DNA of 64,000 bases from Lindgomyces ingoldianus (taxonomy: Eukaryota > Ascomycota > Dothideomycetes > Pleosporales > Lindgomycetaceae). Positions 57,807 to 64,000 of this stretch are shown here, one piece after another; the stretch's first letter is position 1; the number at the start of each line of letters is the position of its first letter. The position numbers and the translations under genes were made by a program. The stretch spans positions 310,623 through 374,622 of the forward strand of contig NW_022985201.1 of the NCBI RefSeq assembly GCF_010093535.1, given 5' to 3'. The notes under the pieces are model-generated. The model saw only the letters and a program-made list of their open reading frames with translations. It was not told the DNA's origin and ran no database searches.

Positions 57807-58276
57807 ACGTACACCACAGGCGAGTTGCTCACACACCTAAGTTACTTACTTTTGCTAAGACTCTACTAAACTACTCTTTCTACACTAATGCATTCCTAAT
57901 AACACTACTTAGATGTGCTAAAAGAACATTAGATATAGCTTACACTTTAGGCTTTTAAGTAAAACATAACACTTTTAAAGTAACATGCTATAGCTATATA
58001 TAAGGTCTTTTAAAAAATAATAAATAACTAATATACTAAATAACTTTTAACATACACTATAGGCAAGTTGCTTACACACCTAAGTTACTTACTTTTACTA
58101 AGACTTTACTAAACTACTTTTTTACACTAATACATTTCTAATAACACTACTTAGATATGCTAAAAAAAATATTAAATATAGCTTACACTTTAAGCTTTTA
58201 AATAAAATATAATACTTTTAAAGTAATATGCTACAGCTATGTATAAAAGTTTTTAAAAAATAATAAATAACTAATA

Positions 58277-59408
58277 ACGTACCTAACGGGTTGGCCGGCC
58301 ACACGGGTTAGCCGGCTACTTTTGCTAAGCCCCCACTAAAACCACCCTATTCTCTCGCAAAACAGCCTACTTTAGCCCTGTATAAAGTAATATAACATAA
58401 GATATTATTTAGAGTCTACTTTTACTACTTACTTATATGTACGCAAGTTATGCCTAGTCTAATTGCACTGCTTGCATTGCCTTTAACTTAGCTTACCTTC
58501 TTTAGCGCGCACCTGCGTCTTTAGCTTCTTCTTATTACTACGCGCTCTAAACTCCTTTAGAGCAGTTAGACAAGCCTTATTCTTAACTATTAAAGTTTTT
58601 TTTACCTAAATTTGCTTCTTTTTATGCAATTTATATTGCGTAGTAGCCTTATTTACTGCTTAAAGCTCTGTTATCTTATAGCCTACTCTATTATATTAAT
58701 GCCCTAGATAACTATTATTTACTTTTTATTACCTTACTATATTACTTTTAGCTGTCTTTATCTCTTTAAAGCTGTAACAACTACTCTAGTTAATATTTAG
58801 CCTATTATAAAGCCTAACTTGTTAAAGTTATACCTGTCTTTATTCTAGATACTGTACTTAGCTTTTATGTTAGCTACTAGGCAAAACTAGCTCTAGATAA
58901 CTTCTAGATTTTTATAGAGCACTCTTTTATAATTATACTTATAATTAAACTTTATTATAAACTTAAGGTAGTGCTTAACTTATATACTAGTCTAGTTTAA
59001 GCTGACCTAGCCTAGATTGCGCTTTGTAGGTAAGGAATTAGCTATATTAGCTATAGCTATAAGCCTAAGGGGAAATCTGCGCGTTATAAGCTTAAGTATG
59101 TACTTAATAACTACCTTCTTTTTAAGCTTAGTTAGATTTCTTAATTTAGGCTAGCATTCTGCTTGTAAAGGCTGTCTAGTGCGTTAATTACTTAGTGTTG
59201 TGTAAGAGACATTATAGATAGCTACAGCGCGTTATAAAAAGAGTTTTAAGTCTTATTTAAGAGCCTAAAGAGTAAGCTGTATCTAACATTTTTTAGAAGA
59301 TTTAATCTAGTGTTGTTGTTAAGGCATTATGTAGATAGGTAGAGTTTAGTGGGGGCTTAGCAAAAGTGGCCAGCCAACCTGTGTGGCCGGCCAACCTGTT
59401 AGGTACGT
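58277..59408 (-). mobile_element. pogo/Fot1-like DNA transposon D3, internally deleted
   Basis: 1,132 bp, D-family TIRs (ACGTACCTAACGGGTTGGCC), TA at 58,275-58,276 and 59,409-59,410. It lacks about 730 bp of the D1/D2 interior, including the region with P-L-N-V-G-C-F; the helix-turn-helix side remains. It is less mutated than D1 and D2 (GGCCGGCC retained in the TIRs). Confidence 0.83.
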
Positions 59409-59571
59409 TATACTAAATAACTTTTATAAGCTAATTTTATAGCTAACTTATAAAAGCTAAATAATAATAAAAAGTAAGTAATTATTAAGTATATACTTAA
59501 GCTATATATATAAGAATTTTTCTTTTAGCTAGTAACTATAGCTAATATAGCTAATTCTTTACACACTAAGT

Positions 59572-59795
59572 TGTAATAAGGTAGGCGCCCCGCCTGCTAA
59601 GCTAATACTATACAACTTTCCCCGCTGTACTAAAAGGTACGCACAAGAATACTTAAGCTAAGTATTCTTGCATAGTATAATATATATATATAGGTAATGC
59701 TAGGGTAAGCACTAGCACTAGCGGTTGTCTCTAGCCTAGCCTAAACCTCTATAGGCGAGAGAAGACCACGTGGTTGACTTGCTAACCTTGTTACA
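59572..59795 (+). mobile_element. Short solo LTR I2
   Basis: 224 bp, TGTAATAAGGTAGGCGCC...CCTTGTTACA, flanked by TAAGT at 59,567-59,571 and 59,796-59,800. It contains the AATACTTAAGCTAAGTATT hairpin and an AT-rich TATA stretch. Second copy of 38,693-38,913, less mutated. Confidence 0.8.
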
Positions 59796-59908
59796 TAAGT
59801 GTAATTTAGGCTATATTAGCATAAACTAGCTTAGTATAATTATAATGTGTTATTTAAAGCTTAAAGAAAAGTTTTAAGTATAAGTATAGTTAGTAAATAT
59901 CTAGCCTA

Positions 59909-61771
59909 ACGTACTTCACAGGCGAGTTGCTTACACGCCTAAGTCACTTACTTTTGCTAAGACCCCACCCTAGCAAACTCTATTATAGCCTATAACAACC
60001 TGCTCTAGCACTATATAGTACAGTACAGCCTAGAATATTATTTAGATACTACTTCTACTTCTTACTTATATATTTATGTGTTATGCTTAGTCTAATTACA
60101 CTATCTATAGCGCCTTTAGAATAGCTTACCTACTTTAGCTTACACCTGCTTTTTTGCCTTTTTCTTATTACTACGCGCTTTAAACTTCTTTAAAGCTATT
60201 AAGTATAAGCTTTATTAAATTATTAAAGTTTTTTTTACTTTAATTTACTTTTTTTATATAATTTATATTACATAGCAGCTTTATTAGCTTTTTAAAGCTT
60301 AGTAATTTTTTATTATACTAATACTAGCTTATATATAATTATTACTACTTTTTTAAAACTTTTTTAAATACTTTAACTATAAAAGTTAGTAAACTATTTA
60401 TATACTTTTAAATTTTTATTTTTATAAGTATTAATTATAACTTAAGTTTTAAAGTATTACTTAAAGTTTATACCTACTAAAGCTTATTATATATAAGTAG
60501 TAGTAGTAATAAAGTATGTAACTTTATATTAAGGCCTATAATAACTTATTATAAGTTAAAAAGAACTAATCTAGCGCTTTAAAACTCTTCTTAAATATTA
60601 CTAAAAGTAATTATAGCATTATAGGCTACTTTAAAGTATAGTAAAAGCTTTATTTTTATAATATAAGTAATCTAGTTATATATAAAGTTTTTAGCTTAGC
60701 ACTTATACACTTTTTTAAAAAAGTAAAATAACTTATATTAAGTAGCTATAAAAAGTGTAATAAGTAAAAAAGTATATAAATAGTAATAATTTTATTATTT
60801 TTATAGTATTACTAAAAATAAAGTAAGTTATAGCTTTTATAGCTGTTAATAACTAGTAAATAGTAGCTACTAATAGTACACTTCTTTATATGCATGTTAA
60901 AGTGCTTTAACTAGTTTAGACTAAGCTAATTAGTAGTCTAGCTACACTTAAAGACTATAATAACTTAATTTTAAAGTAAATTTTCTTTTTTATACTAGTT
61001 TAAAAGGTAATTACAACCTTAAAAAATAATAAAAAGTAAAATAGCCTACTTTTTAGTATTAATGCCCTAGATAGCTGTTATTTACTTCTAGTTACCTAGC
61101 TAGACTACTTTTAGCTATTCTTATCTTTTTAAACCTATAATAACTACTCTAGTAAATATTTAGCTTATTATAAACTTTATTTTATTAAAGTTATATGCGT
61201 TATTATTCTAGATACTATACTTAGCTTTAATATTCTTTATAAAGTTAAACTAGCTTTAAATTACTATAAAAATTTTATAAAAAGCTTTTTTATAGTTATA
61301 CTTATACTTAAACTTTACTTTAAGCTTTAAGTAGCGCTTAATAAATATATTAAGCTAGTTTATACTAATATAGCGTATATTATGCTTAGTATATAAAGAA
61401 TTAGCTATATTAGCTATAGCTGCTAGCTAGAAGGGAAATCCTTACATATCTAGCTTAAGTATATACTAAATAATTACTTACTTTTTATTATTATCTAGCT
61501 TTTATAAGTTAGCTATATAATTAGCTTAAAAAAGTTATTTAGTGTGTTAGTTACTTATTATTTTTTAAAAAACTTTATAAATAGCTGCAGCGTGTTACTT
61601 AAAAAGTGTTATATTTTATGTAAAAGCTTAAAGTATAAGCTACATCTAATGTTCTTTTAACATGTTTAAGTAGTGTTATTAAAAATACATTAGTGTAAAA
61701 AAAGTAGTGTAGTAAAGTCTTAGCAAAAGTAAGTAACTTAAGTGTGTAAGCAACTTGCCTGTAAAGTACGT
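59909..61771 (-). mobile_element. Full-length pogo/Fot1-like element E, RIP-inactivated
   Basis: 1,863 bp with C-type TIRs (ACGTACTTCACAGGCGAG and CTTGCCTGTAAAGTACGT), TA flanks. The minus strand carries the whole but stop-filled transposase, including helix-turn-helix (near 61,390-61,420) and the region matching D1. It is the likely full-length relative from which the palindromic C elements were formed. Confidence 0.8.
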
Positions 61772-61828
61772 TATTATATTATTACTATATTAAAGCTATA
61801 TATATTATTATTTTATTAAAGTTATATA

Positions 61829-62900
61829 ACGTACTTTACAGGCAAGTTGCTTACACACCTAAGTTACTTACTTTTACTAAGACTCTACTAAACTACTTTT
61901 TTTATACTAATGCATTCCTAACAACACTACTTAGATGTGCTAAAAGAACATTAGATGCAGCTTACACTCTAAGCTTTTAAATAAGATATAAAACTTTTAA
62001 AAAAACATACTACAGCTATATATAAAGTCTTTTAAAAAATAATAAATAACTATAGCACTAGATAACTTTTATAAGCTAATTTTATAGCTAACTTATAAAG
62101 GCTAGGTAATAAGAAAGAGTAGGTAGTTATTAAAACTATACTTAAGCTATATGTGTAAGAATTTTCTTCTTAAATAGCATTTATAGCTAATATAGCTAAT
62201 TCTTTACATGCTAAGTATAATCTAGGCTATATTAGCATAAACTAGCCTAGTATATTTATAAAGTGTTATTTAAAGCTTAAAGTAAAGTTTTAAGTATAAG
62301 TATAATTAATAAATATTTAGCTTATAATAAAGCTTATTTTACTAAAGTTATACATGTTATTATTTTAGATGCTATACTTAGGTTTAATATTTTTATAAGG
62401 CTAAACCTACTTTAAATTACTCTAGAACTTTTATAAAAAGCTCTTTTATAGTTATACTATACTTAAATGTTACTTTAAAGTCTAGATAACACTTTCTAAA
62501 CATACTAAGCTAGTTTATGCTAATATAGCCTAGATGATGCTTAGCGCGCAAAGAATTAGCTATATTAGCTATAAATGCTATTTAAAGAGAAAATCTTTAT
62601 ATATATAGCTTAAGTATAGTTTTAATAATTACCTACTCTTTTTTATTACCTAGCTTATAAAGGTTATCTAGTGCTATAGTTATTTATTATCTTTTAAAAG
62701 ACTTTATATATAGCTATAGTACATTTCTTTAAAAGTTTTATGTTTTATTTAAAAGCTTAGAGTATAAGCTATATCTAACATTTTTTTAGCACATTTAAGT
62801 AGTGTTATTAGAAATGCATTAGTGTAAAAAAAGTAGTTTAGTAGAGTCTTAGTAAAAGTAAGCAACTTAGGTGTGTAAGCAACTTGCCTGTAAAGTACGT
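61829..62900. mobile_element. Palindromic pogo-derived element C6
   Basis: 1,072 bp, TA flanks (61,827-61,828 and 62,901-62,902), mirrored arms with the spacer orientation of C2 and C3. More AT-rich than C1-C3. Nested in C5. Confidence 0.83.
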
Positions 62901-63005
62901 TATATTATTATTTTAAATACTATACTTAGCTTTTATTTTTTTATAAAGCTAAACTAGCTTTAAATTACTTTAAAACTTTTATAAAAAGGTTTTTTATAAT
63001 TATAC

Positions 63006-63182
63006 TATAGAGGATAAAATAGCCTAGTAGTAGCTGTTTTAAAGATTAGATAAAGTAACTCTAATATCTAAGAGAGTTAAAGGCTCTCTGTATATATACT
63101 AAGCTTTAGAACATACTATCTCTAGATCCTAAGCTGTGTTCTAGACTCTAAGCCCTAACTAAGGCTCTTAGTATACGCAACA
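63006..63182. mobile_element. Short solo LTR M
   Basis: 177 bp inserted in C5, flanked by TATAC at 63,001-63,005 and 63,183-63,187. It starts TATAGAGG (TG to TA by RIP is plausible) and ends CAACA. No other copy in the window. Confidence 0.55.
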
Positions 63183-63772
63183 TATACTTATACTTAAACT
63201 TTACTTTAAGCTTTAAATAACATTTTATAAACATACTAAGCTAGTTTATACTAGCATAGCCTAGATTATACTTAGCGTATAAAGAATTAGCTATATTAGC
63301 TATATTAGCTATAGTTACTAGCTAAAAAAAATATTTATATATATAGATTAAGTATATACTTAATAATTACTTACTTTTTATTATTATTTAACCTTTATAA
63401 GTTAGCTATAGAATTAGCTTATAAAAGTTATTTAGTATATTAGTTATTTTTTTTTTTTAAAAACTTTATATATAGCTATAGTATATTACTTTAATAGTGT
63501 TATATTTTATTTAAAAGCTTAAAGTGTAAGCTATATTAAATACTCTTTTAGCATGTTTAAGTAGTATTATTAAGAATATATTAGTGTAAAAAAAGTAGTT
63601 TAGTAGAGTCTTAGCAAAAGTAAGCAACTTAGGTGTGTAAGCAACTTGCCTGTAGTGTACGTTATATAGCTAAAGTATGTGCTTAATAATTACTTACTTT
63701 TTATTATTATCTAGCTTTTATAAGTTAGCTATAAAATTAGCTTTTAAAAGTTCTTTAGTATAACGTACTTTA

Positions 63773-64000
63773 CAGGCAAGTTGCTTACACACCTAAGTTG
63801 CTTACTTTTACTAAGACTCTACTAAACTACTTTTTCTACACTAATGTATTTCTAACAACACTACTTAAACATGCTAAAAGAATGTTAGATATAGCTTACA
63901 CTTTAAGCTTTTAAATAAAACATAAAACTCTTAAAAAAACATGCTGTGTAAGGCTAAGATAGTGCTTACTGTAAGGCTGAGATAGCGCTTACGTGCGACA
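63773..64000. mobile_element. C7, left end of a pogo-family element (cut by window), with H3
   Basis: TIR ACGTACTTTACAGGCAAG after TA (63,771-63,772). At 63,947 an H-type LTR begins (TGTAAGGCTAAGATAGTGC); its first 23 bp are followed at 63,970 by a second, fuller start (TGTAAGGCTGAGATAGCGC) that runs off the window. Confidence 0.7.

Larger units (their letters stand above)
58050..63662. mobile_element. pogo-family element C5 with five nested insertions
   Basis: TIRs ACATACACTATAGGCAAG (left) and CTTGCCTGTAGTGTACGT (right), TA on both sides. Interrupted by D3 (58,277-59,408), short LTR I2 (59,572-59,795), full-length E (59,909-61,771), C6 (61,829-62,900) and short LTR M (63,006-63,182). Each gap is spanned by sequence that runs on in the order expected from C6. 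Without insertions it is a palindromic or partial element of roughly 1.1 kb. Confidence 0.7.
57807..63772. mobile_element. pogo-family element C4, host of a multi-level nest
   Basis: Starts ACGTACACCACAGGCGAG at a TA. The left arm runs to 58,047. It is interrupted at TA (58,048-58,049 and 63,663-63,664) by C5 and its contents. The right-arm sequence resumes at 63,665 and is interrupted again by C7 at 63,771. Its right TIR is not seen before that point, so it may lie beyond the window. Confidence 0.65.

Overview
The window comes from a filamentous ascomycete (Pezizomycotina). Evidence: four housekeeping-type genes with 47-126 nt introns that mostly carry fungal GT-AG signals, and large AT-rich blocks of LTR retrotransposons and pogo/Tc1 DNA transposons whose reading frames are destroyed by C-to-T and G-to-A transitions, the mark of repeat-induced point mutation (RIP). 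Alternating AT-rich repeat blocks and GC-balanced gene blocks resemble compartmentalised Dothideomycete genomes; the species is not determined.

Layout. (1) 1-42,295: an AT-rich nest of transposons. An old plus-strand gypsy element (L) was split by gypsy element A (559-23,503, 5-bp duplication GATAC). A was split by copia element K (3,236-9,824, GTTAG), gypsy element B1 (11,641-19,332, CTTGT) and a palindromic pogo derivative C2; K holds C1. Further right lie a second B copy (B2), three pogo/Fot1-like D copies in the whole window, elements F and J, a Tc1-like element (G) inside an LTR, and several very short solo LTRs. (2) 42,296-57,800: a GC-balanced island. Its left 5.9 kb has no recognisable gene apart from one weak minus-strand hypothetical. 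Its right part has vma1 (V-ATPase subunit A), vps1 (dynamin), an alpha-methylacyl-CoA racemase-like gene and an acid ceramidase/NAAA-like amidase. (3) 57,807-64,000: a second AT-rich block, a nest of pogo-family elements inserted into each other at TA sites.

How the genes relate. vma1 and vps1 are head-to-tail and both serve the vacuole (acidification; membrane scission in vacuolar sorting, and in other fungi peroxisome fission). The racemase-like gene converges on vps1, ends in a peroxisomal PTS1 tripeptide (SRL) and is divergent from the amidase gene. A shared 508-bp promoter contains one CCGAGG core like the oleate-response element of fungal FarA/FarB factors. A lipid theme (branched acyl-CoA, N-acyl amides, peroxisomes) is an inference.

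Most notable observations: a strict trinucleotide context of the RIP damage (C is lost after a pyrimidine and before a purine, while ACA and GCA survive); a conserved C-x2-C-x6-C reading frame on the strand opposite to pol, next to the 3' LTR in three LTR families; and a roughly 1,100-bp perfectly mirrored palindromic pogo family with the same junctions in several copies.
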